Assembly: GCF_027409185.1 (NCBI RefSeq)
Contig: NC_084472.1
Coordinates: 89,482,427-89,546,426, forward strand
Reading direction: 5' to 3'
DNA from: Cynocephalus volans
Lineage: Eukaryota; Chordata; Mammalia; Dermoptera; Cynocephalidae
Length of the DNA stretch: 64,000 nt
Part shown: piece by piece, positions 41,422-52,489 of the stretch
Layout of the letters: each line of letters starts with the position of its first letter
How positions within the stretch are numbered: position 1 is the stretch's first letter
Made by a program: the position numbers and the translations under genes
The notes under the pieces: generated by a model
What the model was told of the DNA's origin: nothing
The model's input: only the letters and a program-made list of their open reading frames with translations
The model's database searches: none

Positions 41422-43900
41422 ATAAAATCTCTTACCTTCGGTTCTTCAGATTTCTTTTCCAAGTATATTCTTAAATATATATTGTTTGCTATTTGTTAGT
41501 ATCTGGGTCAGAAAGTCCAGAACACATTCTATTAAAGGTTCAGTTTCTGCAAAATGTTATAAGTACTCATGTTTCCTGTAAACTAGTATTTCCTCTCCAA
41601 TTGTAACTGTCATCTAGAAACCAAGTGGTATTACACTCTACAAGTGTTTGGGTTGATTTTTAACATAGCCCTGCATATGGTAAAATGCTGGCTCCTAACA
41701 ACACAGATTCATAAATGGCTTAGCACACTAAGATATCAGTTGCTAGTTTCTTTATATTTTTCCACTGAGTTGGAAAGGGAAAGTACAAACTCTGTGAAGT
41801 TAGACCAGTTGTCATACCCATAACATCTGGGGAGTTTTGTTTTTTGAACCTTTAGCTGTTTAACTGTCACACGTAGCATCTCAAGTGAAAGGCACCTGTA
41901 TTGTGGGGACTTTCCCTTAGTGTTCTGTGGCATATGAGAGTAGATCCTTCATTTTGAAGCAATTAAGTATTTTGTTTATTAACATGACAATTAAAGGAAC
42001 AAATTATTATTGTATCTTTTAGTTCCTGAAATGACAGTAGCTAGGTCACAGACATTAACTAGGCCAAGGTCTTTGGGAGTGAATCCCCTTTACTCCACTG
42101 CCATGACTCATTGACCAAACCAGAAAGTTCAGATGGAACAATGCAGCATCGTGGTGTGTGCTGTGTGTGCTGCCGATACTTGTGATGGTCAGTAGACTAG
42201 ACCTGTCTCCTTGCTGACAACAGGTAGGTTGATGAATCTCTTTGGAGATTTTCTTGATTCTTTCCAATTGCAGCAGGATGAGCTTACTTAGAGAAGCTCA
42301 GAAAGATTGTTGAACAACACAGAAACACAGGTTGAATTTTACTCCTTGGCAGGTCTAGGTTAGAAGAGCAGGTCTGTCATTTGTCCTTGTAGCCTCGGGT
42401 CACTCTTGGGACTCATCAGGACGCCACTACTGATTTGGACTTTGGTGGAGAGTGAGTTGCTAATCCCTGTGTCTAGGGACAAAAAGAGACATTAACAGCA
42501 AAAAGTTATAAAATGAGTGGGATTGACATTTACTTATTGCGGTAGGTAAGGGTTTAAGATATAAGAACTTAGTACTTGAGAGCCATCTTAGTAGTAGCAG
42601 GGCTTGATAAAACCCCTTCTGGTGAGGTTTAAGCAATGTTTCCCACGGATAGACCCCAATGTGAAACCATGTTATTTCACGATTATGCAGATCGGTTAGT
42701 AGAGCCTCTTTTACTTGTGAATGAAATGTTGCATCTCGTGTATGTAATCCAACACAACACCATTTAGCTCATGTATATTCTGTCAAATGTGCCCAGGAGA
42801 CTTAAAGTCCTACAAATTAATATTTTATATGGAGACAGTGCCAGTCTTTTATAAGCTATAGATTTCATATTTATAAGAGCCATGGGCAGGGCTGATTTTA
42901 ACATATATCATGGCAAGTTTATTTTTCAAAATGCCATTATGATAGTTTACTGTTCCTGTTGGGTCTGGATGATGTGGGCAGTGGAAACATTGTTGATGCT
43001 ATATGGCTTTACCAACTCAGGTTACACCATCCTGTAAACAGCCCATTCACTCTTAACGAACAGGTATTTCAAACATGGAATAAAGTCTTTTATAACATTT
43101 GCTGATAGGTATTTGTATATGAGCGGCTTCCACCCATTCTGAAAAGATACAATTACTAGAGGATATATTTATAAGGATAATGTTTTTGTTTGAGTAGATT
43201 AAGTCTGAATAATGATAAATATCCTTCAAGAAGAAGAATCAGTTGCCTTCTTTGTCTTTAAAGTTTTTCTCACACTGTGAGTCTGAAAAATAGGGCAGCC
43301 CTTACTGGACTGTTGAGCTGCACTGGAAAGACTGGGGAGCGTCACTCACATCTAATTATTTTTATAATCCCATCTTTGTTCCTATGTGCCAGGCCATGAG
43401 GTAAATCAGTGGGAAGTGGAAAAAAATCCTCCGTGAATGCCAAGCAGCCATCAAAGTAGAACAGAAGATAGTCCAGGTACAAAGTTATCCTGACAGTTTG
43501 CTAAGTATTTTTCCCCCTGGATATGGTGTTGTCAGAAAAGACTGGTTATTTTTTTAAAAATCAAAGATCGAATCTAAGAACGAGGGACAGCAAAGACTTG
43601 TGTTAGAATGCTGGCAACATATTAGTCACAGAAGACAATAACATAAGGACCATTTGTGTATATCAGCTTATAATTGTCATTAATCATGAATTACCCCAAA
43701 GCATAGCCAGTGTCACTGAAAATGTTAAGTTTTTCTTAGAAGGAACAGGATCCACTTGAGGAAGAACTACAAATTCTGCTGTTTGAGGTGCCTCTGCTGA
43801 CAGGATGCAGGTGGGGCCAAGGTCTGGTGGTGTTTGGCTGGAAGAGGGTGGTTGTTCTGTGAAAGTTCTCTGCCTTTCTGGGCTGCCCTTTTCCTGCTCC
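41422..43900. other. Two and a half kilobases without a supported gene or repeat
   Basis: Mixed AT-rich sequence. Open frames are short (up to 82 codons, 43684-43932 minus) with no motif. I recognise no repeat core. Confidence 0.4.
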
Positions 43901-44375
43901 TGTAAGACCCATGCACCATGCACAAATCCCACACACCAGGATGGCTCACTTCACAAAGACCATGAGACAGAGACCATTGCAATCAGGCAAGAGGAGTTTT
44001 ATTCCAGCATGCTGGGGTCACTTAGTCTCCTGGACAGAAGTGACCCCGAGTTTACAACACAAGCAACTTTTATACAGTTTTTCTGGACAGACCTTAGTGA
44101 CAGGATGAGTTGTTGGTTATCTGTGGCACCTTTAGATTTACAGGTAGTTTTTAGCAGGCTGGCTGGCACCCCGATAAGGAACAGCGCATTTCTCAATCGT
44201 TTATCTTCCCAGGGGTCTGGCCAGGTGGCCTTTAGATAAGGAACTAGTCAGTTCCTGGAACCCGGTGGGGGTCACTCCGTTCCTGGAATGTTTAGTGTGC
44301 TTGGGCCTGCCTGACCTCTATATGGCCCCTTAGAAGCTGCTTCACTTAAAATGTTTTTAGTGAGCATTTGTTACA
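43901..44375 (-). mobile_element. LTR of an endogenous retrovirus, 475 bp, minus strand
   Basis: On the minus strand it begins TGTAACAAATG and ends GGTCTTACA (TG...CA). TATAAAA lies at 44068-44074 and AATAAA at 43998-44003, correctly spaced for U3-R-U5 in that direction. The bases next to the ends do not match each other (GCTCC and GAAGC), so no target duplication is visible. No viral genes adjoin. Gammaretrovirus-like by layout only; family not named. Confidence 0.72.
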
Positions 44376-44829
44376 GAAGCAAACTGCGTATATTAAAGTT
44401 ACATTTTTCTTTACAGTCCTTGGCTAGAGATAGCAGGCTTTCTCTGGAGACTTTTTCAAATCTATGCTCACTGACATCTCTGGACTGTGAGCTTTCCAGC
44501 AACCAGTCCTGGATGTATGAGACAAAAAGAAAACTCACTGTCATTGTCATACCCTGGAATCCTTGTTCCCTAACTGGTCTTCCTTCTTCTATCCACTTCC
44601 AGAGTCTTCTTGTATTTGTTTTATATATAATGTTTAGGCTTTTTAACTATACTTAGCAGGAAGAATAGGAAGAAGTGCATCTGCTCCATCTTGGTCCCTA
44701 CAGTATTTTTATATCAATTAAACAGGAATTCCACTGGAATGTAGAAACATAGCCTTCAATTCAGACAACTCTAGAAACACGCAGAGTGATCTAGGTCAGT
44801 GTTCTCTCCTGCTCCTGGCTCAGTTTTTA
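44376..44829. other. Unassigned, with a possible old L1 trace
   Basis: About 44630-44690 (GGCTTTTTAACTATACTTAGC, GTGCATCTGCTCCATCTTGG) resembles a block of old L1 elements. Otherwise nothing is recognised. Confidence 0.35.
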
Positions 44830-45009
44830 CAATCATCTTTACTGGGCTTTGATGTTTATACAATAATGAATATTTAACATACAATAAAATGCACTCATTT
44901 TAAGATTGAAGTTTGATGAGTTTTAACAAATGTATATACCTGTGTAGCTATCACCACCGTCAAGATTTAGAACATTTCCATTACCTGCCCCCCCATTTCC
45001 CTTGCACCC
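44830..45009 (-). mobile_element. Old L1 3' UTR, part 1 of 3
   Basis: CATACAATAAAATGCACTC, GATGAGTTTTAACAAATG, TAGCTATCACCACCGTC and AGAACATTTCCATTACC are the backward 3' UTR of an old L1. It continues at 45604 and again at 46444 after two insertions. Confidence 0.85.
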
Positions 45010-45603
45010 TGTCTGGCTAGGCTAAGGCCTGGAATCCTCACAGTGCCAATTGTCTAGCTCTTAATCCTGTTCGTGATGCCAATTGTAAAAGCTAGGTGAC
45101 CACACTAGTTGTTGGGCTCTTTTACCTGTTGGTAATCCTGCACCGACTGGGCCGATTGTTGAGCTAAGGCTGGTTCTGGAGCTCCCAGACCCCTCAAGCC
45201 CATTCATAGACTGGGTCACAAACCCTCCATATGCCAGGCTGGGTCCCCAGACCCCACACACACCAGGCTGGGTCACCAGACCCCTTCACACAGGTCTGTG
45301 AGCTAGGTAACCAGCCAAAAGGTCCTTGGAAGCTGTAGGTTGGAAAGCACGGCTGCAAGGGGCAGGCACCAGAGGCCGATGCACACCTGCCTGCTTCACC
45401 AAACTCTTCTCTCTCTTTCTCTCTCTACTTCTCTCTCTCTCTAGGACACCACAAGAACAGCAACCAAACTAAAAAGATACATTGGCATGCATGCGCACTA
45501 ACTCCACACTTGCACACACAATTTGCCTATAATGGATGTGCTAAACCACACCCAACTGGACCCCAGGCGAGGGCCCTGACCAAACTATACTATTTTCCCA
45601 ACA
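45010..45603. mobile_element. Probable LTR-type insertion into the old L1
   Basis: Starts TGTCTGGCTAGG and ends TTTTCCCAACA. The minus reading TGTTGGGAAAA...GCCAGACA is also TG...CA. It contains three related blocks AATCCT...CCAATTGT/GATTGTT (about 45031-45060, 45063-45095 and 45135-45170) and a CT repeat. No target duplication could be fixed. It is clearly an insertion because the L1 reads on across it. Strand and family are uncertain. Confidence 0.5.
45409..45443 (+). repeat. (CT)n microsatellite
   Basis: CT-rich run with few interruptions inside the inserted LTR-like element. Confidence 0.85.
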
Positions 45604-45829
45604 GACGCTTTGTACTTGATACACCCCTAATTCCTGGCAAGTACTAATCTGATTTCTCTCACTATAGCTTAGTTGTTCCCTGTTCTAAACCTTTATGTAA
45701 GTGAAATTATACAGTATGTACTCTTGTGTCTGGATTCTTTCACCCAGCAAGATATTTCTGAGATCCATCCATGTGTGTATTAGTAATTTGTTCTTTTTTA
45801 TTGGTAAATACTATTGCATTATATGACTA
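45604..45829 (-). mobile_element. Old L1 3' end, part 2 of 3
   Basis: AGTACTAATCTGATTTCTC, ACAGTATGTACTCTTGTG, CATCCATGTGTGTATTAG and TATTGCATTATATGACTA; continues at 46444. Confidence 0.88.
45826..45829 (+). repeat. 4-bp target duplication, left copy
   Basis: ACTA before the LTR; repeated at 46444-46447. Removing the LTR and one copy restores the L1 reading. Confidence 0.7.
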
Positions 45830-46443
45830 TGAGACAAAATAAGGCTAGGCCTGAGAATCAAACTGACTCCCTTTTCCCTGCAGAGGACACTTTGTTATTT
45901 TTCCACTCCTCAGTCATGAGACCCCCAGGGCACATGATTACCCTGTGACCCACCCTAATAAAATAAACTGAGATAAGAGAGGGAACAGATGTTCCCTGAG
46001 TTGCAAAACCCCTCCCCAAGGCTTGTTTCCCGTAATTGTAAAATTTAAGTTACAGATTAACCTTAAGACCCCTTTAGGAGTTCCCACATGCTCAAAAAGC
46101 TTCAGGGTGATCACTACAATGACCCTCCTGGGGTGATCATAATGAGCGCCACCACCGTCTTGGACCTACTGAGCAGGTGCAAGGACCAAAGCCTTAACTG
46201 AGCATATGCCCATGACCCAACCGGGAAGAACAGAATGGACCACCCCCAGTGACGCTGGCCTGTACCCCTTAACTCCTGTCCCTATAAAAGACCCTAAACA
46301 ACTCCCCCGGGTGGCTAGCTTTCCTGTAGCTACCCCTTTAGGCGTAAATCTATCTCCTCTATTACTAAAGTGTTGCTTGCTTTACTGCTGGGTACATTGT
46401 TCATTTCTATGACCTTGGGACCCAAGAGCCTAATTCAGTAACA
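45830..46443 (+). mobile_element. Solo LTR of an endogenous retrovirus, 614 bp
   Basis: Begins TGAGACAAAATAAGG and ends ATTCAGTAACA, with a TATAAAA box at 46283-46289 that sets the plus orientation. It sits exactly inside an old L1, and both sides of the L1 join cleanly across it. The 4-bp duplication fits gammaretrovirus-like (class I) integration. No viral genes remain. Family not named. Confidence 0.85.
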
Positions 46444-46700
46444 ACTATACCTCAATTTGTTTGTCCATTGACCCTTTGATGGACAATTAGTCTGTTTCCA
46501 TTTCGAACCGTTATGAATACAGACACTATATAAACACTCATGTACTAGTCTTATGGTAGACATATATTTTTATTTCTCTTGAGTAAACTAGGAGTAGAAT
46601 GGCTCATACAGTAAGTATATATTTAACTTTATAAGAAACAGCCAAACTGACTTCCCAAGTAGCTGTCCAATTTTGCATTCCCAACAACAATGCGTAAGAA
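46444..46700 (-). mobile_element. Old L1 ORF2 end, part 3 of 3
   Basis: CTCAATTTGTTTGTCCATTG, TTTGATGGACAATTAGTC, TTTCTCTTGAGTAAACTAGG, AAGAAACAGCCAAACTG and TTTTGCATTCCCAACAAC are antisense ORF2 relics. Confidence 0.88.
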
Positions 46701-48111
46701 TTCTGGTTACTTCATATCCCCAGGCTCTGGTCCCAGCGCTGGTGAGAAGCCCTCCGAAGCCAGTGTGGTTTCAGTGCTGGACTCGGACAAAGGCACTGCT
46801 TACTAACGTGGGCCCACACTCACACGGTTCAGCTCTTTCTATAGATCCCGCTGCCTTGGAGGGCTGGGTCAGGACAGGCCCTGGGGTCTGCCCTGCACAC
46901 ACCCAGAATCACTCTTCCCATTGGACTTTTAAATTCTGGAGTTTGAATCCCGCAAGTCTTTCTCAAACCTAAATTTTTGTCAGCATGCGGGATTCTTCCT
47001 TAAGGGAAAACTAACACTGCATGGTGCCGTTAAGAGGCTTAGCCTAAAAGAAATGTTAAAATCAGTTGAAAGGGTGAGGGTAGTAGAGCCAGCAGACCAG
47101 TCAGATGTGATCTGGGGAGAGGATGGTAAACAAGATCATTGTGTAGCTGTTTTAATCATAATAGACCTTGGGACTCCTTGTAAATTACTCACTTTCGAAA
47201 TACATGTATAATACATGTATGTGTAATAAATTATATGTTTAAAAAATCATTTATTCTAATGCATATTCTCCCAGGAACTGATTTTTAAAATAACCTGTTA
47301 CAGTTTTATTGAACAGAAAAAAACAATAAAATAAAATAAAATGTAAAAAAAACCCAAACACAAAAATGTGGTTTGTCTCATGATGCCTATTAACATGAGT
47401 ACAAATTTTTTTCTGTTGCAAATGAGAAAAAAGCTTTTATACTAAAGAAATACTCAATTCAATCAATTAACTGAATTTTAATTAATTTGAAAACAATTTC
47501 TACCAATATTTAGTAGTCATTCAGGAATTCATACTTTATGTAGAAAATGCCCCAACCCACCCACACTGGCTAGTACTTTTTCCATTTTCTAGCTGTTGCC
47601 CACTCATTAGATCACTTGCTAGGAATCCTACCAACTGATATTTCTCTCCTTTGACAGCCAGGCCCAATCATCCCATGGAAATCTCTGTCAAGACAGCACT
47701 ACAAGAGGCCCAGAGCAAGGGCCTGGACGGGTTTGGTCCTGTCTGATCATTAGTTTCCCATATTTAGATTGAGGGTATTTCCAAAATTAGATCTTAGGCC
47801 ACACGACCTGTGTTCCTCTGGCCCCACATTACAAGGTTAAGATGTTCTGTGGGACAGACAGAATGGAAGGGGTCTGGGATGATAAGAGACGTTTCCTCCA
47901 GGGTATAACATTTCCCAGAAAAAAAAGCGTTTTTACAGGGTGTAGCATCTAGAATTTCTACTGAGATTCTGTAGAATACGTAAATCTGACAAGAAGAAAA
48001 TTCACCTGGTGAATTTCCAGGTGAATCACGAGCTGATTCACAGGTATTGCTCACCCCTTGCTGAGGTTCAGCCCTCTGTTCTTCTTGGAGCCAGGTATGA
48101 CCCAGCAGTAT
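46701..48111. other. No supported gene or repeat
   Basis: Contains an A-rich tract at about 47312-47360. The small inverted repeat TTCACCTGG / CCAGGTGAA (48001-48025) is noted. Nothing else is recognised. Confidence 0.4.
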
Positions 48112-48795
48112 GTTTGGCAGAATTCTAAGATGGCCCCCAAATTCCTGCCCCCGGTGCACAAGCCCTGTGACAGTCCATCCCCTTACGTGTGTGCAGAACA
48201 TGTGAATATGATGGGATTTCACTCCTGGGATTAGGTTAGGTTGTGCGGCGGAAGAGAAGGGACTTTGCTGATGTACTAAGGTCTCTAATCAATTGACTTT
48301 GAATTCATCGAAAAGAAAATGATCCCGAGTGAACTTGACCTGATCAGGGGAGTGCTCTAAAAGAGTCTAGGCCTTCCCTGGAGGAAGGAGATATTTGAAG
48401 TGAGAGAGAACCTCTTGCTGGCCTTCCAGAAGCAAACAGCTGTGTTATGAACTGCCTATGGAGGGGGCCACTTAGCAGGGTGAGGGTGGCCTGCGGGTGC
48501 TGAGAGTGGCCCTTGGCCGACAGCCCGAAAAAAATGAAGAACTTAGTCCTATAACTACGAGGAACTGAATTCTGCCAACAACCTGAATGAACTTGGGAAC
48601 AGTTTCTTCCCAAGTCAAACCTCCACATACATACCGAGTCTGGCCAGCACCTTGATTCGAGCCTGGCGAGACCATGAACAGAAGATCCAGTTAAACTGTG
48701 CCTGGACTCCAGGCCACAGAAACTGTCAGAGAATAATAGATGTGTATTGTTTTAAGATGCTAAGTTTGTGGAAAACTGTTAACACATCAATAGAC
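48112..48795 (+). mobile_element. Old LTR (MLT/MaLR- or ERVL-like)
   Basis: GGCAGAATTCTAAGATGGC, CCCCCAAATTCCTGCCCCC, CTGGGATTAGGTTAGGTTG, GAACTGAATTCTGCCAACAAC, CACAGAAACTGTCAGAGAAT and TGTTTTAAGATGCTAAG are landmarks of an abundant old LTR group. Diverged; exact family not certain. Confidence 0.65.
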
Positions 48796-49029
48796 AATAA
48801 AATACAGAAAAGACCATTCAATACTAACATTCCCCCTAGTTCTCTGCAGCAACTCTCTGCACCCGATTTCGCAGCACTGGCAGATAGAAGGGTAGTGAAT
48901 CCCACCTACTGGGAGCTCTAAAAATCTGATGGAAACCATGGAGGGTCCCCTAGGGAATAAGTGAGGATTGATGTAGGACAGAACTGACTGCCTATTAAGT
49001 CCTAAACCATGTACCTTACACACATCTCT
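48796..49029. other. No supported feature
   Basis: Short unassigned stretch. Confidence 0.35.
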
Positions 49030-49215
49030 AATCTTCACATGTACTCTGCAAGGCTGTAAATGATGCTATTTATTATAATCATTTTATGAGTAAGAAAACT
49101 GAGGTTCATAGAGGTTAATAAAAGTGCCTAAAGTCACATAGTTAATGAATGGAGAAGTCAAGATTTACTGCCAGATCTTGCTGACTCCAAAGCCCATGAA
49201 CTTTCCATTTGACAA
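49030..49215 (-). mobile_element. MIR SINE, minus strand
   Basis: TCATTTTATGAGTAAGAAAAC, TGAGGTTCATAGAGGTTAA, GTGCCTAAAGTCACATAG, TTACTGCCAGATC and CCAAAGCCCATGAACTT in reverse MIR order. Confidence 0.82.
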
Positions 49216-49689
49216 TTCTGTTTCCTATTTCTCACCTCCACTTTGTTTTTGAGTCCTCAAGGTCACACCATCACCCAGGCTCCCGTGTGCCCAACTCTGC
49301 TGCATGCTGGTGTAGTTACTGCCTGCCTAGAGCAATGTTTGCAGCCAAAATGCTCCTGGTTGGTCCTCCTGCTCCTGAACATCTGCTGCTCCCCATGCCC
49401 AGGAACACCTACATGTGCTCCTGGCTCAGCCTCCTCAGCTGAAGCAGCTGATGCTTCTTTACTTTCTGGATCCTAAGGTGATAGGTAAGTGAAAAAAGAA
49501 TGGAAACAGATAGAAAATTAAGAAGCAAAGTACAAAAAAAACCTATGGTGTCTTAAATTGCTGAGAAATTTAGAAATTTAGTTAAGGAAGCAGTATGTGC
49601 ATCACAGGACAGGGATCTGCCAAATTTCAACCACAGTTGACTCTTCAAATCTACAGCATTCCCACTCTATCCTGGGACTTTGTCACCTT
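49216..49689. other. No supported feature
   Basis: Two overlapping 77-codon frames on the plus strand share bases and have no motif; not called. Confidence 0.4.
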
Positions 49690-49960
49690 CCTTTTAATGA
49701 ATTTATTTTTTAATTTCCAAATAAAAATTGTGTCTATTTATTATGTGAAATATATTGTTTTTGAAATATGTATACATTGTGGAATTGCTCAATCGAGCTG
49801 ATTAACATATGCATTACCTCACATACTTATTTTTTTTGTGGTGAGAACATTTCAAATCTGCTCTCTCAGCAATTTTCAAGAATACGATACATTCACTGCA
49901 GCCACCAGGTCGTACGATAGATCTCTTGAAGTTATTCCTCTGAGCTCACCCGGCTTCAAC
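49690..49960 (-). mobile_element. Old L1 3' UTR fragment
   Basis: GAAATATGTATACATTGTGG, CTCAATCGAGCTGATTAAC, CATTACCTCACATACTTA, GTGGTGAGAACATTTC and TCTCAGCAATTTTCAAG match the backward 3' UTR of mid-age L1s. Confidence 0.82.
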
Positions 49961-50334
49961 TGGGCTTCTTTAGAAAGTGTAATGAAATATAGCTCATGGC
50001 CATCTGGAAGTGAGTCACTGCCATTTGTTTAGATTGTTTTTAAGGATCTGAGATCATCTGCTCTTCTGCTCTTTCTTCCAGGTACTCCAAGGAAGGGAGT
50101 AAGGAAAGGACTGAGGCCTAATCCTTTCTGATCTTCTGTGAGCTTAACCGATGCCCCCTATACATGCTGCCTCACTATCTCACAAGGCCAGACGCTAAGA
50201 ACCAGATGTGAGGTGCATTCCCAGGCCGTTTGCCAGGTGTGTGCTCTCTGGTAGATTCCTATGCATGCTTTGGCTTGTGTTTTTAATTTGGTGTCCTTTG
50301 GTGACATGTGTAGTGGGGCGGGGGGGATAGTGAC
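49961..50334. other. No supported feature
   Basis: No element or frame recognised; a short G run at about 50315-50326. Confidence 0.35.
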
Positions 50335-50560
50335 AAGAGCAAAGCCTCAGGAGTCAGAAATAGCTGGATTCATGTCAGACACCACCTCCTACCGCTGTGT
50401 GCACCTGGGCAAATTGTTTAACCTCTGAGCTTTCATTTCCTCAGTTATAAAATTGGGGCAATAATGCCAACTTCATAAGATTCTCATGAGAATTAGGAGA
50501 GATGATGTTTGTAAAGTGCTTGCATAGAGGCATTGCATAGTAAGAGTAAGTACTGTTGTA
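50335..50560 (+). mobile_element. MIR SINE
   Basis: AGGAGTCAGAAATAGCTGG, GTGTGCACCTGGGCAAATTG, TTTAACCTCTGAGC, ATTTCCTCAGTTATAAAATTG, ATTCTCATGAGAATTAGG and AAAGTGCTTGCATAG are in MIR order. Confidence 0.88.
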
Positions 50561-52333
50561 ATCACGTGTGGCCAAGTGATGTTAGGAAAAATATTAACTG
50601 ACACGTTCTCATCTTCTGCATCCCCACTTCCTTTTACTCAGCTTCCTATTCCCACGCTGTCATTTTGGCTGTTGGACATGAGGCCTTCATGGCCCCGAGG
50701 AGAATTGTCTCAGCAGAACTAGAGAAGAGGGCATTAAGTTCTTGGGTTTCCACGTTTAACAGCCAGGTGTGACACAGAAAGATAAGGCAGATCCAGTTCT
50801 TCGCACCCCTGCCCTCCCTGCCTCCAGGTAAATGTCCTCCAGGCTGGGGACCTGCTGACTCTAGTGAGTCCCTGGGGAGGGTTCAGAGAAATGGCCCTGC
50901 TCCCTAGCCCCTTGGAGGTGTGGCTCTGCAGATCGAAGGGACTTGTGCTCCCTCTGCTGCTGGGGACCCTGAAAGATAAGCTCCCACAGAATTTTCCCCT
51001 CATGGTGGCCCAAGAGAATAGAAGAGGCAGCCTCACAGGTGCCCTGCTTGTCCTAGCAGGGCTCAGGAAGCAACGAGGTCACCCCCCTCTGTGCTCTGAG
51101 ACCAGCTGGCTTTAAGGGGCCTCATGACTGGGATAGGAGGACGTAGAGTAGGTGCAGAGTGGACCATAGACAGGAAACTAAGTGGGAATGCAGATATCTC
51201 GGATGCCGGGGAGGACGGGTGATGAGGATAACTGAACGGAATGACCTGCAGCTCAGCAGGAGCCGGTGGAAGCCTGTGACAGTGGGGAACCGGGTACTTC
51301 CAACACTCCCTGGGAGGGAGAGAGCCCCAACTTGGCTGAGTTAACTCTGAACGGGTGGAGTTTGGCCTAACTGACAAGTCTTCCACAAATCAGGGTCAAG
51401 TAACTTGACTTATAAACAATGAAAGTTACATTCCTGGGATACTGGAGTTGGTGGATTAAGAAATTTATGCTCGCTGTGCAAAGAATACATCACCTTATGA
51501 AGAGCAATAATAACCTGCAAAGCTTTTAGGCACTTCTTTTTGGGCCACTTGCTGCCAAGAAAGGGCTAGTTTGGTAACAAAGAATCCCATGCAATTTTCC
51601 CTTCAGAAACAATGCAGGGGACTGACTGGGTAACTCCTTGCTTTTGTCACCGCAAAATTACCTACTAATATTATGATATTAGGCTACCTTGATAGGTGGA
51701 GGAAAAGAATCGGGGTCACCAAGTCCAAGGCAAGATGCCCCTCTCCTGCTTCAACCTATATTAGATGGGGGGGGGAGAAATCCCATTATACTCTTTTTAT
51801 AATAGTTGCAATAATAAAATAGCTTTTATTTATTAAGAATTTATGTGCCATATACTTTTTAATGAGGAAATATCCATTCTTTCATCCAATAACTAGTGAC
51901 ATAAGGTTAAAAACCTATACTTACCTTAACTTTTTATCACTGATTAGATGATATCCTGAAAATGAACCTTGGAGCAAGTGTACACACACACATGCACATG
52001 CACACACACTTGCTGGGGCATCATGGTGTCCCTATCTGCTCCGCTGACGTCTGGGAGAGCTCCCCTCTTTCGCCAGTCCCGTCAGCCCTCTACTTTCTCG
52101 CAGAAGATGGTTCTTATAACTTGGGTAAAAGAAGGCCGAAAGCAAACTTACATTTTAATTGCAGCTCAGTTTCTTTAGATACACAATTCTATTTCAAAGC
52201 AATCTAAGAAGTATAAAGCATAGCTTTCTCTTTCATATATGATATTTGCTTCTTTATTTAATAAGTTGCTCATTTTAGCTAGAGAAAAAGCTAATTCTAA
52301 GACTTCACGTGTGATTTCAGATAAAATTATCCC
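50561..52333. other. No supported gene; a short CA-rich tract
   Basis: About 1.8 kb. A CACACA/TGCACA run lies at 51982-52010. Overlapping frames of 81-107 codons on both strands have no recognisable domains. Confidence 0.4.
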
Positions 52334-52425
52334 AGCTGGCCAGTTAGCTCAGCTGGTTAAAGAACTACCTTGTAACACCAAAGTCAAGGGTTCAGATCCC
52401 CATGCCAGCCAGTGCCCACCCCTGC
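52334..52425 (+). mobile_element. tRNA-Ile-derived SINE, monomer, older
   Basis: AGCTGGCCAGTTAGCTCAGC, GGTTAAAGAACTACCTTG, AACACCAAAGTCAAGGG, TTCAGATCCCCATGCCAGCC and a short A tail. Flanks AAAATTATCCC / AAAAATTACCC form a weak duplication. Confidence 0.85.
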
Positions 52426-52489
52426 CAAAAAAATTACCCGTGTTTACTATTTGGAAACTAAAAAAATTTTCTTGCTTAAACTTCACCCA

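Noticed and set aside
43684..43932. 82-codon minus frame next to an LTR as a viral gene remnant
   Set aside because: It overlaps the LTR end and shows no retroviral motif; two other frames overlap it.
48001..48025. 9-bp inverted repeat with 7-nt loop as a terminator or RNA element
   Set aside because: Too short to stand out in 64 kb and without any supporting context.
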